Source of the DNA: Craspedostauros australis
Lineage: Eukaryota; Bacillariophyta; Bacillariophyceae; Mastogloiales; Achnanthaceae
NCBI GenBank assembly: GCA_026770025.1
Contig: JAMXDE010000012.1
Coordinates: forward strand, 1,178,001 to 1,242,000
Direction: 5' to 3'
DNA length: 64,000 bases
The notes below the pieces were generated by a model. The model saw only the letters and a list, made by a program, of their open reading frames with translations, made no database searches and was not told the origin of the DNA. Both the position numbers and the translations under genes were made by a program. Shown piece after piece: positions 19,869-36,232 of the stretch; the stretch's first letter is position 1, and the number at the start of each line of letters is the position of its first letter.

Positions 19869-20627
19869 TCACGCCGCAGATGCTGTGCATGTGTCGCTGA
19901 CGATCAGGTGCATCACGTTGCTGAGGAATCCATCGACGGATTGCGTGCTCTTGTTGATGACGCCTTGATCGACGAGGTAGAGGACAGCGCTGAGGAGCTG
20001 CTTCTCGCATTCGTTGGCCTCGAAGTCGTTGCCGAGATGTCTGTGGACGAAGGCGAGGTTGTTGAGAACGGCCGTGAGGAGGAGGATGTCGGGATCGAGC
20101 TGCATCTGGAAGGTGAGCTCGTACAGCTTGCGCGCGGTCCTTAGTCTCTTGTCGCAGACTTCCTGCGTCTCCGCGGAGATTCCGGACAGGAGGCACGCGA
20201 GGGCGAGGTTGAATGTCACGATGTAGGTTAGTGTCGTGTATTCGTGATCGTCGCAGGACGCAGGCAGGTAGGGGATGCTGATGGGGGTTTGGTAGATGTA
20301 CGTCGGGCTTTGCAGGGCGTCGCATAGATCCCTCGTGGCGCACTGGTGGATGGTCTCGCTGAGCGGACACACTGGTTGTTGCTGCGTGGCCGCCGGTGCG
20401 TCCTCTGACTGACCGCATGGCTCGTTGATGGCATGGTCGCTGCCAGCGTTGGCGCTGTCGCACATGTCATCGCCGCAACGGCACTGCTCATCCACGTCCT
20501 TGACCTCCATGCTCTTCTGGAGCAGTTGGAGCGCGCGCTTGAATTCGGGGACTGCCTCATCGTACATGCCGGATCTGATGAGGAACGTGCCCTGGTTGTT
20601 CGAGGAGAGGGCTGCCATGAGAGTCAT
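19869..20627 (-). CDS. TPR-like protein of a diatom-expanded type (252 aa)
   Basis: Short helical-repeat protein. The N-terminal motif NNQGTFLIRSGMYDEAV then EFKRALQLL is one TPR-like pair. The central segment is Cys/Ser/Glu-rich. The C-terminal half reads TFNLALACLLSG, RTARKLYELTFQMQ, LLTAVLNNLAFVHRHLGN and DGFLSNVMHLI, giving three more helix pairs. The order (a NxGxxLIRxGxYxEAV start, a variable middle, an ALxNNLxxIHRxLG pair and a final LLS/GFLxNV block) resembles a family of short proteins I recall as abundant in diatoms. Function is unknown; TPRs usually bind proteins. Start chosen at the ATG just before this motif; the upstream open frame is low-complexity. A TGTGTTTTG repeat near 20710-20760 probably lies in its 5' leader. 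Confidence 0.75.
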   Translation of the reverse strand: MTLMAALSSNNQGTFLIRSGMYDEAVPEFKRALQLLQKSMEVKDVDEQCRCGDDMCDSANAGSDHAINEPCGQSEDAPAATQQQPVCPLSETIHQCATRDLCDALQSPTYIYQTPISIPYLPASCDDHEYTTLTYIVTFNLALACLLSGISAETQEVCDKRLRTARKLYELTFQMQLDPDILLLTAVLNNLAFVHRHLGNDFEANECEKQLLSAVLYLVDQGVINKSTQSVDGFLSNVMHLIVSDTCTASAA

Positions 20628-22747
20628 CTTGTTGGTTTTGGATGGTCGTCGACTTGGTTGTTTGGAGAGAGGTGGATGGTGAAAGTGCTTGTTTTGTGCT
20701 TGTTGTGATTGGTTTGTGTGTTTTGTGTGTGTTTTGTGTGTGTTTTGTGTGTGTTTTGAGATTTGTGAGAGTGAGAGAGAGGTGGCTGTTGGCTGGACTT
20801 GCTTTTGGGTGTTGTTGTTGATTTGTGAGACAAGAGGAAGAGGATCACTCACACGATGTGGGAAGGAAACGCGGATGTGGGGTAACGAGACGAGTTGTGG
20901 TGCGTTCCAGCTCCACGAACTCGCACGTACACTCGCACGTACTTGTGCTCGTGCTTGGACCAAAGGCAATTCTGTGGCGATCTTCGGACCGAAAGCGCCT
21001 CCTGGGATTGACAACTGCAACAACGACATCGATCAAGGCGCGAAAACGGACGCACGGAAGCGACGGAGCCTCCGCACCAATACTCGCACACTCACCCTCT
21101 CCTCCCTTGCTGCTGTGTGTCCATGGACGCGCATGGACTCGCTTTGCTCCATGGCGACAGCCACAACCTCAACAAGGGACAGCGAGGGACGACACGGAAG
21201 AACCCACACAAAGAATGGAGAGAAGCGATGAAGACACAGAGAGGGGCAAATGACGGAACGGCTGCGTCCGCGACAGCGACAACCCACGACAAATTCGTAT
21301 TGATCGTGAGGACAAGCAAATCGGCACTGCAGAATGAGATCAGACAGGTTATGTTTCGTGACATCTGCAAGGGCTTGGGCGCTGTTTCTGTCCTCGGTTT
21401 TGGCTTTGCTTCTTGTGGCTCGGTTCAACCACCTTGTCAGCAGAATCAGTCTCCACTTGAATCCTTGCCTACGTGGCCAACTTCACTTAATGGTACGCTG
21501 TTGGCGTGGCGACGTCACCTTGAAGCGTCCGAAACTTTCGAGCAGTTGGTTGTTTCCGTGGAAGGTTGTCGCAGGCATCGCGCAGAACCGCCGAACCGAA
21601 TGCCACGAATTGCTCGAATTCTGTGTGACACAACATCGCCGCATCGCTCCAGGTGTATAGCGGTACTGAAATTGCCCACACAAACAACACTACAGCATAC
21701 ACGCACTTAACAGCGAGTCGGAACACTGCCAGCACACAACGGTTCGGTTGGGTGTTCCGAAGATCGGAGAAAAGTGTGACGATCGAGGCAACGTCACACC
21801 ATTGCGAACTTTTGCGCAGCAGCTCACCATTTCCTCACCCTGGTTTCGCAGTAGTAGTGTATCGAGGGAGGAAAAGTGAACACGCAGCAGCATTCTTTAC
21901 TGTGCTATTCCTGTGATCCTATGGAGAGTGGATGAGATGGACAACAACTCTGTCGTCGTTCTTGACTGCTCTCCTTGTAGCTCGTGGAACCGAAGTGTCC
22001 CGAGAATGCTTTGGACATGTACCATCAACCCAGAAACTCATCGCACCATCACAAACCAATACCTCCAATACCCAACGAATACTTGGACATCCAAGACAGC
22101 CTGGGCAAGCGACATGAAGAGGCAACAACAGGAACCGGGTCCAATCTTGCATGGCGACACGCGCGGTGCGCGGTACGGACATGGTCTGAGACCGATTGTC
22201 CGAGTCCATGGACAGCACGATCACTTCACTTGCCCCACGATTACCCAACATGCTTGTACCCTGCTCGACAAACACGCCTTACTCGGCTCCACCAGCATCA
22301 GCATCACATCAGCATCACATGGATGTTATCTACCGCGCTCCCCAGGGGGGCAGTTCAAAATGCAATAATTGGCTCTATTTCATAGCGTTTAAGTCATAAA
22401 TCGCTTGTTTCCGCCTAGTTCTTATCCTCGACGGAATAATATGGCATTTTCGTTCTTTTTTGGATAATTGGTGCTTTCCCCCCAAAATTCGCCCGAGTTG
22501 CTTTCGCTCTTCGTCATTGCTCCATTTCCCCACTTTACACTGTGTCGGTGTTTGCTGAGCGTGTTTTCGTCTCCGGTCCGCGCAAAACAAGGCTGCTGTC
22601 TTGGGCCAGCGCAGAGCACACAAAACTCACAACCCCAACACTCTCCACAGAGATCATTGCTCCACAGAGCACTTCGTTCCTGTTACAATCACAATCACAA
22701 CCACAACCACAACCACAACAATAACAACAACAACAGGTACACCAACA
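20628..22747. other. 2.1-kb region without a recognised gene
   Basis: Contains a TGTGTTTTG-type tandem repeat (about 20710-20760), a run of GGGGGG at 22349-22354 and a CCACAACCACAA microsatellite (about 22690-22735). Open frames such as 21117-21710, 21334-21660 and 21913-22368 overlap in competing frames and show no family motif. An intron-rich gene cannot be excluded. Confidence 0.4.
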
Positions 22748-23176
22748 TCACCACTGCAACAGTGTTTCGTCCATGGGTGGCTCCTGTATGCGATGCAACT
22801 GGAATTCATCTCTTCGAACAGTTCTTCCTGCACCAGCAATGATGTCCGGTGAATTAGTTGCTTGGTTGCCACTGTGCCACAGCAACAATGGAATGCTTGG
22901 CTGTAGTTCGTTGTATGCCTCAATTTGTGTTCGATACACGTTGTGTTCGCCCATCATGCAGATCAAACAAGGGGCTTCCTGTGGGTGGCTGCATTCCCTC
23001 CATGCACAAAACTGTCCATTTGCTTGCACTCCTTGTCCTGGTTTCCGGATGACCAGGACCGCCATGGTAGGATCGCAACCGAGGTGATTTTCTCCACACC
23101 TTTTCTCTGGATTTTGGTGTCCTTCTTTTGTTGTTGTCAGGTGTGTTGGTACAGCCGTTCGTTCCTTCGTTGACAT
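22748..23176 (-). CDS. Unknown Cys-containing ORF next to the transposon (142 aa)
   Basis: Minus-strand frame in the same orientation as the nearby DDE transposase. It holds a cysteine cluster (FCAWRECSHPQ then APCLICMMGEH) that could bind zinc, followed by a regular amphipathic stretch. Composition is smooth and protein-like. I recognise no family and cannot tell whether it belongs to the transposon or to a host gene. A possible acceptor or donor at either end was not resolved. Confidence 0.3.
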   Translation of the reverse strand: MSTKERTAVPTHLTTTKEGHQNPEKRCGENHLGCDPTMAVLVIRKPGQGVQANGQFCAWRECSHPQEAPCLICMMGEHNVYRTQIEAYNELQPSIPLLLWHSGNQATNSPDIIAGAGRTVRRDEFQLHRIQEPPMDETLLQW

Positions 23177-23687
23177 GTCAATGACTATCCTTGTTGTTGG
23201 GAATGAGGTTCATGTGCATGCTCGTATTGTCAGTTCTGTTGAGATCATCAACATACAGTGGGGCATTTTAGTGTCGACCTTCTAGGCAACGCAAAACACT
23301 CCGAAGCTGGTGGGGATGCCATGCTCCTTTTCGTACATCCGCATTATCTACATGCCACCCTCAAGCAAGGTGCATTGCAGTGAACAGCTAAACATGCATT
23401 GTGTTGTGAAACCATAACAGTGTTGTGTTGGCCATTCGTGCTACATGGTTGTTGTAGTCTTTTCTTTGGAGGTGCCAGTGTTGTTTTCCGTTTTCCTTCT
23501 CACAGCATGGGTGCTCGCACATGCATGCACGCTCTTCCGCAATTCACTGACAGCCACAACAAACTCCATTGCGGGTAGCACCAACACAAATGACAAACAA
23601 CAACGCAGCTACTTGTGCAACACCAGATGAACGATACGACATTGAGGTAGGGACTATGTGAGAAAATTATATTATGCACCAGACGGC
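23177..23687. other. Spacer 3' of the transposase gene
   Basis: No convincing gene. It probably contains the transposase 3' UTR. Visual search for terminal inverted repeats paired with the 30-kb side was negative. Confidence 0.4.
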
Positions 23688-24897
23688 TCACTCCCGTCCA
23701 GAGCTGCTGTCATCGCTGCTTGCACTGTCACTCGTCGGGCTGCTGCTGACGCTCCCACTTGTTGTGCTGCCACTCATGCCCTCGCTTGTTGTGCTGTCGT
23801 CCATGCCCTCGCTCGTTGTGCTTTTGCTCTTGTCGCTTCTGGCTGCTTCCTCCACCATTTCCTCCATATCCACCTCCCGTGAGGCGGCTGCTCCTGAGGG
23901 GGGCGCCAGTGATGCCACCCAATTCTCCATTTCCCTGATATCCGCCATGGTCTCCTGCAGGTCAAACAAAGGATTTTCATCCTGCAGTTCGAATTGTGTG
24001 ATAGCTGCGATGGCATACATTGCCAATTGGTGTTTGCAAAGTTGGTGCCGCCACTCCACCCGCAAGCACTTCCAGTTTTTGAAGCGTTTGTGAACTGTTT
24101 CGTGCCTTGCACGTATCACTCCATTGTATCTGGTCCTCTCAATGCAACACGAAGGCTCACCCCTGTAGCCTTGATCCGCAATCACCTGCTCCCCTTCGTC
24201 CAGTTCCTGCCTCAGCTTGCGTCGAAAAATGGTTACATCATTCCACTCCCCACATGGAAATGGACCCTCGACCCAAACAAGATGGCCAGTCTGAATGCAC
24301 ACACCAGTCTCGTATCTGAGGCCTGCCCCATTGAATTTGTGAGAGTACCAATCTGTGTCAAAAGGATTGGGCTCCACAATCCGAAAGTCGGTGCCATCCA
24401 CGGACATGAAAACAGTGTTGTGACCAACACTGCCATTCTTTCGTTCCTCTATTCTGATCTGCAGTGATACAAAAAGGAACTTGAGCATGTGCAAGGGATG
24501 TGAGTCATGTCAGGTAAGCACACGCATTCAAGTCATCTCCGCACACAGCACCAAGTTCACTCACCTTTGTTCTGCTCAGTCGTGCAATGCCTTCCAAAAC
24601 AATCCATGTCCACTTCATTAATGTTCTGCGATCCCTATTCAGCATCACTGAAAGAATCTCCCATGGAACGTATTGCTTCAGGAACACGAGTGCACCAAGC
24701 ATGTGGTTGATTGTGGTGTTGCCTGGTAGCAGCCCGTCTTGTGTCAGTGCTGTCCATACTGCAGAAGCCACTGCGATGCTGGTCCCATACGTCCTGCGGA
24801 AAAGGATGGTGAGCCATGGGGGTTGCTCCATGCAAGTGAGCATGTCCACGTTGCGACCCACAATTTGCATACCAGAGTGGGCAATCTCAACCTCCAT
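23688..24897 (-). CDS. PIF/Harbinger-type DDE transposase (HARBI1-like nuclease), two exons
   Basis: RNase H-fold transposase of the DDE_Tnp_4 type. Exons are 24897-24565 and 24458-23688, phase 0, donor AAG/GTGAGT, acceptor CACTGCAG. Product 367 aa, typical for the family. The catalytic triad is visible: Asp in MSVDGTDFRI, Asp in QVIADQGYRGE and Glu in ARHETVHKRFKNWKC, with the diagnostic spacing to a final helix. The N-terminal exon is a helical DNA-binding-like region. The C-terminal tail is a Ser/Thr/Glu low-complexity repeat built on TTSEGM. No stops interrupt it. Host-domesticated HARBI1-like proteins lack repeats around them, so the repeat context here favours a real transposon. Confidence 0.85.
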
Positions 24898-25418
24898 CGT
24901 CTTCTGAATGAGTCATTGCGAGGTGGAGCAAGTTGATGCGCAATGTAGTGGATTGGATGTTGGCTTGATGGTGGATCGGATACTGTCGTGGGCAGGTATT
25001 GTGAGAAGTAGTTGATTCGGTTGCTTGCGTGTGATTGTTGGCCGTAGTTGTTGTTGACGCCAATACTTTGTTGGCATCAGGCGGCATGTGAGTTGCTGTC
25101 GAGGTGCAGCCGATGGCCATCGCACATTGATGCTGACATCTCGAGAAGCAGAGTCCGCCATTTGCTGCATTGCACAGCAATCACTTGCAATACATGGTGA
25201 TGCAGAACACAAAGATTTCCGTGTTTGTCTCCACGATCTGTTGGCTGGTGGGAGTATTCGCGCGCTGTTCTCTCAACGCGAGTTGGTCTTGGGTCATGTT
25301 CCTCGGCTTCCTCAGACATTCCACAGAACACTCACTGGGATCGACATCATTCACGAACATCCATGCAAGGTGTCCGTAAGATAAATCGAGGCTTATGACA
25401 TGGATACATATTCAGTCC
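24898..25418. other. Upstream flank of the transposase gene
   Basis: Transposase 5' flank leading into the 60-bp repeat array. Short frames on both strands (25077-25331 minus, 25088-25384 plus) have no recognisable motif. Confidence 0.4.
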
Positions 25419-25918
25419 CTTTCCGCGCAAGCCATCCATTTGGTTGAAACATAGTTTATCAATGACACAGGAGTGTTCCAATCCATACAAGCCCTCCATT
25501 TGGTTCCAACGTTGTTCATGACAGGGACAGATTCGTTCTTGTCCGTACAAGCCCTCCATTTAGTGGAAAGAGCGTTTATCAATGACACAGGAGCGTTCCG
25601 ATTCATACAAGCCCTCCATTTGGTTCAAAAAGCGTTTATCAACAGCACAGATTAGTTCTTATCCATACAAGCCCTCCATTGGGTGGAAAGAGCGTTTATC
25701 AATGGCACAGATCTATCAATAGCACAGATCAGTTCTTATCCATACAAGCCCTCCATTTGGTTCATAGAGCATTCACTACCGGATAAGATTATTTCTTATC
25801 CGTATAAGCCATCTGCTTAGTTCATAGAGCATTCACTACCGGATAAGACTATTTCTTATCCGCATAAGCCATCTGCTTATGTTCATAGAGCATTCTCTAC
25901 CGGATAAGATTTGTTCTT
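25419..25918 (+). repeat. 60-bp tandem repeat array (about 8 copies)
   Basis: Units of about 60 bp begin with CAAGCCCTCCATTT. They keep AGAGCGTTTATCAATG and a CACAG-GTTCTTATCC type ending. Copies diverge progressively rightwards, changing to TAAGCCATCTGCTTAGTTC and TACCGGATAAGA. One copy near 25700-25735 carries a 17-bp internal duplication around ATCAATGGCACAGAT. The period is a multiple of three, so short frames stay open on both strands (20-residue repeat). I treat those frames as by-products. Confidence 0.9.
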
Positions 25919-26490
25919 ATGGTGCTATTCATATGGATAAAACTGCGCCTATCACATAAACATAGGTGCAAATCTGCCCTTATAAGCCCGCGTTAAAGCA
26001 ATATTGGCGGCTATGGGCCAGAATCAGATGCATTTCTGACCCTTATGCGCTAGCCATAAGGACGCGATGAGTCTTACAACATAGACTCAATTTTGTTTCG
26101 TCCTCACAGCAGTTATGCATAAGACGCAAATAGTGCTTTTGAAGCCGTCCATAAGGCCAAAACAGCGCTTATAATTCTATCCATAGAGGTGTTTTCGACA
26201 CTATGAAGCCGTCATAAGACTGAATTGGATGTTACGACTACTTCGACTCAATATGAAGCACTATGCCTATCCAATGTGACCAACACGCCGTATTCGTAAG
26301 TCCAATATATTCCTTATCACACAGGCATCATTTTAAGTGCTTCATGACACCAATCCAAACGGTGAATATTGCCCTTATGGAGTGGTCATAACGCAATTTT
26401 CACCCTCAAAAAGTGATTCATAAGGCCAAATTAGCCCTTGTGAACCCGGCATAGACGTTAATTCATCCTTTCCCGCGCTCCATACACTCA
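25919..26490. repeat. Degenerate interspersed repeats rich in CATAAG/CTTATG words
   Basis: Between the two regular arrays the hexamer CATAAG and its complement CTTATG, or near matches, recur every 20-60 bases. Loosely shared blocks include CCATAAGGCCAAAACAGCG and CATAAGGCCAAATTAGCCC. The stretch looks like decayed copies of one or both neighbouring repeat types, or clustered binding sites. No coding frame. Confidence 0.55.
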
Positions 26491-26862
26491 AATATTGCGT
26501 TATGATCGTAGGACCAAGTATGCCTTTAACAGAAGCGCAAAAGTGCGTTATGATCGTAGGACCAAGTATGCCTTTAACAGAAGCGCAAAAAGTGCGTTGT
26601 CACCGTAGGACCAAGTATGCCTTTAACAGAAGCGCAAAAGTGCGTTGTGATCGTAGGACCAAGTATGCCTTTACCAGAAGCGCAAAAGTGCGTTGTGATC
26701 GTAGGACCGATTATGCCTTTACCAGAAGCGCAAAAGTGTGTTGTGATCGTAGGACCGATTATGCCTTTAACAGAAGCGCAAAAAGTGCGTTGTCACCGTA
26801 GGACCAAGTACGCTTTCAACGCAAGCGTAAAAAGTGCCTTGTGAATGAAGGACCGATGCTGT
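26491..26862 (+). repeat. 48/49-bp tandem repeat array (about 7.5 copies)
   Basis: Unit about 48 bp: TGCGTTRTGATCGTAGGACC, then an AAGT or GATT variant, then ATGCCTTTAACAGAAGCGC and AAAAG. Some units have one extra A (49 bp), and the following unit then carries GTCACC in place of GTGATC. A 16-residue repeat is read in one plus frame, broken by the extra A. The last unit is degenerate. Confidence 0.92.
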
Positions 26863-27429
26863 ACCTACACATTGTGGTTCCAAAGACGAACATTGGCCCT
26901 CCTTCGCGTTGTCGCCATCCCGCGAATGACTTTTCGCGCTTGCAGCAACTTGGTTACGCCCCTTTGACATCGGCCATTGTTACAGTTTGTACGGGGAACA
27001 GTACACCATTCTTGGGCACCGGTGTCTTTCGCCACGGACAGGAACACAAAAAACACTTCAAGCCAATGCAAGCATCTCTTGACATTTCTTTTCTGATGTT
27101 CAGATGGCCGCGAACTACAATCGTTGTACGTGTGTGTGCAAGACACCAACACGCGTCACCAGCGCATGTAATGCGTCGTCGGCAAGAAATTGCTGCGATG
27201 GTTGTTTGCTCGTTGCAAAGCACAGCATCTTCCATGTCCTTGGCAACCACACAGCAGCACCCCATGGCCAACTCTGCAAATGAGGACGACACAAACCGCA
27301 TCACGCCAACGTACACACATCCATTGCGCCAAACACTGCTGCTCTCTTGCAGGTGCACTTCAATGGAGCCTTGAGTTGAGCAGAGGTGCCCTTTGTCACA
27401 CAAATCAGAAACACAACCAACCACCGATC
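26863..27429. other. Upstream flank of the accessory transposon gene
   Basis: Probable promoter and 5' leader of the 787-residue gene. The open frame upstream of ATG 27430 shows no family pattern. Confidence 0.45.
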
Positions 27430-29985
27430 ATGACGCCACCAAGGAAACGAGCCCCTCGCTTCTTGAAAAAGGGAGTTGACGCCAAGCTCCTCATCCGTGA
27501 GCTTGCAGCTGATCCCAACTTGTGGATGTGGGAGCCTCGCCACATCCAAGACAAGTATCCGACCCTTGCAAAGTATCCAGCAAAGAACTTCATCAAAGGG
27601 TATGTGATGCTGAAGAAAACGCTTGTGAAGAACAAGATCTTCTTTGGTAAGTCAACTCCAATGCAGGCAACGTGTGGGCCCGACCACTCGGTGGACACAT
27701 TCGTTTGGGGTGGTGGCGATTGCCCTGTTGCATTTCTTGTCCTCAAACTTTGCTTTGATCATGCTGCACAAACACATCACAACTCACAAGCAACCACTCG
27801 ATCTCTTCATCTGTTTGCTTTTGTGAGGGTTTTGGCAGCAAATGGACGCTTCAATCCAGACGCATCAGGTAACTTGGCCATGCATCTTCGCCCCATCGAT
27901 GAGCCAGAGGGCTTCGACAACACAAAGCCCTCGAAATCTCCTCCTGCAAAGGCCGTTGCAGAAACCACAACAACACCCACAATGACGGCACTCTCCGAAA
28001 ACGCTGCCACCAACACAGACAAGAGCTGCCATGGAGAAGGGGATCAAAACCCATCTTCGCAAATGGCATCAAGCACCAATGGGTCGGTCCCAAATGTTGC
28101 CTTCCTCAATGATGACTGGGCCATGGGCGACTTTGGCGAGGAAATTTCATCAGTGTTTGGTCGAGAAATGGACTTCGATGATGACATTGAAGTTGTGGGC
28201 ATGACAGGCCCTCCACCATACAACTCACTGACAGCAAGATATGGTCATTTCTTTGACATGGCCGAGAACTCTCGCGTCGCCCAGTTCTCTTCCGTCCCAA
28301 CACATGTGGACGTCTTCTACACTACACAATTGTGGAGGCCGAAGGGAGAGGCATTCCGGATGATCAGCATCGACTTCTACATGCCTGCAGCCACCATCCA
28401 GCAGGATACACAGCTGACCATTCAATATCGCGAAGTGGGTGGGGTGCCTCGGCCCTTTGTGGTGCTGAAGTATCGGCCTCCAGTGGCCATTGGGGCAAAG
28501 GGGGGTATTGCAAAGGCCATTTGCAACCTTCAGGCGACCCACTTCGTCGACGCAGCACAGAAGGCACAAGCACACGACCTGCAAATGCAGAAGGCCGGTT
28601 TTGCAAAGGGGCACTGGTGCGAAATGCTTGTGCCGATGCCCTTTGCTATCGACACCATGTTCTGCCCATCCGCTTGCGGCACGCTGGGGGGCGTTGTCTG
28701 GCTCAATCATGTGATGCCAGACAACAATGGGCAACCACGTAAAGTCCTCATCTTGTCGACGAGGGTGAAGGAGAAGACAACGACTGTGGGAATGACGTGC
28801 AAGTTTTCAAAAATGCACGCGCTTGGTTTCAACTCAGGCGGAACCAATGCCATCGACAAAGGGGCCAAGTCACAAATGCTACCTTCACAGTCACACAGAA
28901 TCCCCCAATACACGGACAACAACAGCAACTCCAGCAACCCGCCATCTGCCAGCAATGCCCAGAAGGTGACCCCATGGCCACAACCCTTACAACCCAGGAG
29001 CCCAATGGGCAGCCGCATTCAATCACGCTTCCGATCGGCAAGAACGACAAAGAATCTCCGCACCTTTGGAGCACGCAACATGCTTCATGGAGACGATCAA
29101 TCAGTCACGACGCAGGTGACTCAGGTGTTGGAAGCCCAACTCGAATGCCAGGTTGAGAGGGTGGCCGAACTTGAGCTGAGGGTGGCACTGCGAAAGCAGG
29201 CTGCCAGAGAAAGGGCAGAGCTGAGACGGCAAGGACAGCTCAACGAGAGCCGTCCGGGAATGGTGGTGACTGGTGGTACAGCTTCTGATGAGGCTGCCAG
29301 CAACCTTCCTGATGGTGTCTTCAACAAAATGGACGACCTCACCAGACCGTATTTCGTAAAGGGCCCAGGATCAGTCCAGCACCCGGCAATGATGCAGAAT
29401 GGTCAGACTGGGACGGGCAACATGCAGTCGACGAATCCGCAGCAACTCAGCACAGGGCAGATCCTTCCGCACGGACAGGAGGAAGGAATATCAGCAACAA
29501 CAACACCTCAGATGTCTCCTCCACTACCACGAGATGTTGATCCATGTGAAGGAATGCTGGTCCTTGCGGACCAAGCCAACAAACTGACAGAGGCAGCAGC
29601 GGTGGGAGCAGCAGCAGCAGAAGCAACCAACCTTGCAACTGCAACAACCACCATCACAGCGGGGTCCACAGCTGTAAATACGAATCAGAATCCGGAAGGA
29701 GAGAATGTGAGGCAATCCGCAGGCAGTGCAGGAGCTCAGATGACCAGTCAGGAGGCGCCAAACCAACCTGAAGGCGGAGGGGATGGGCCAACAACCAACA
29801 ACTCGTTGGTCGAAGATGTTGAGATAGTGCAGGACCCAACAGTACCATTGAATGCTGCAGAAGCACCATGGAATGCTGCAGAAGCACCATTGAATGTTGA
29901 CGAGGCAATGGACATGACCGGAGATGGAGAGAGGCAGGGTGACAATGGGGGCAGTGACGGAAACGAGCATGACACAACAAACTAA
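27430..29985 (+). CDS. Accessory protein of the Harbinger-like region, unknown family (787 aa, two exons)
   Basis: Exons are 27430-27646 and 27839-29985, phase 1, donor TTTG/GTAAGT, acceptor TTTGGCAG. The N-terminal 70 residues are basic (TPPRKRAPRFLKKG) and helical, with WEPRHIQDKYPTLAKYP. This could be a DNA-binding segment, the position of the Myb-like domain in other Harbinger second ORFs, but I cannot call it Myb. A folded middle (about residues 170-420) follows, with FFDMAENSRVAQFSS, SIDFYMPAATIQQ and a Cys-rich DTMFCPSACGTLGGVVW. A charged coiled coil comes next (VERVAELELRVALRKQAA). The Gln/Asn/Thr-rich tail includes a short near-duplicate NAAEAPWNAAEAPLN. Function unknown; assignment to the transposon is by context. 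Confidence 0.6.
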   Translation: MTPPRKRAPRFLKKGVDAKLLIRELAADPNLWMWEPRHIQDKYPTLAKYPAKNFIKGYVMLKKTLVKNKIFFGKSTPMQATCGPDHSVDTFVWGGGDCPVAFLVLKLCFDHAAQTHHNSQATTRSLHLFAFVRVLAANGRFNPDASGNLAMHLRPIDEPEGFDNTKPSKSPPAKAVAETTTTPTMTALSENAATNTDKSCHGEGDQNPSSQMASSTNGSVPNVAFLNDDWAMGDFGEEISSVFGREMDFDDDIEVVGMTGPPPYNSLTARYGHFFDMAENSRVAQFSSVPTHVDVFYTTQLWRPKGEAFRMISIDFYMPAATIQQDTQLTIQYREVGGVPRPFVVLKYRPPVAIGAKGGIAKAICNLQATHFVDAAQKAQAHDLQMQKAGFAKGHWCEMLVPMPFAIDTMFCPSACGTLGGVVWLNHVMPDNNGQPRKVLILSTRVKEKTTTVGMTCKFSKMHALGFNSGGTNAIDKGAKSQMLPSQSHRIPQYTDNNSNSSNPPSASNAQKVTPWPQPLQPRSPMGSRIQSRFRSARTTKNLRTFGARNMLHGDDQSVTTQVTQVLEAQLECQVERVAELELRVALRKQAARERAELRRQGQLNESRPGMVVTGGTASDEAASNLPDGVFNKMDDLTRPYFVKGPGSVQHPAMMQNGQTGTGNMQSTNPQQLSTGQILPHGQEEGISATTTPQMSPPLPRDVDPCEGMLVLADQANKLTEAAAVGAAAAEATNLATATTTITAGSTAVNTNQNPEGENVRQSAGSAGAQMTSQEAPNQPEGGGDGPTTNNSLVEDVEIVQDPTVPLNAAEAPWNAAEAPLNVDEAMDMTGDGERQGDNGGSDGNEHDTTN

Positions 29986-36232
<6,247 letters not shown>

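Larger units (their letters stand above)
23688..29985. mobile_element. PIF/Harbinger-like DNA transposon region (ends not defined)
   Basis: Divergent arrangement of a Harbinger-type DDE transposase (minus, 23688-24897) and a second intron-containing gene (plus, 27430-29985). Between them lies a 2.5-kb core with two tandem-repeat arrays. PIF/Harbinger elements are known to carry a transposase plus a second, DNA-binding-type ORF, which makes this pairing natural. That the two genes form one element is inference. Terminal inverted repeats and the 3-bp target duplication typical of the family were not found by eye. Both genes are open, so the element looks recent. Confidence 0.6.

Noticed and set aside
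25347-25655. Repeat-coded short proteins on both strands of the 60-bp array
   Set aside because: Open only because the unit length is a multiple of three; open on both strands at once, as expected for repeats without coding constraint.
26502-26844. 16-residue repeat protein from the 48-bp array
   Set aside because: The frame shifts at each 49-bp unit, and no start context or domain supports translation.
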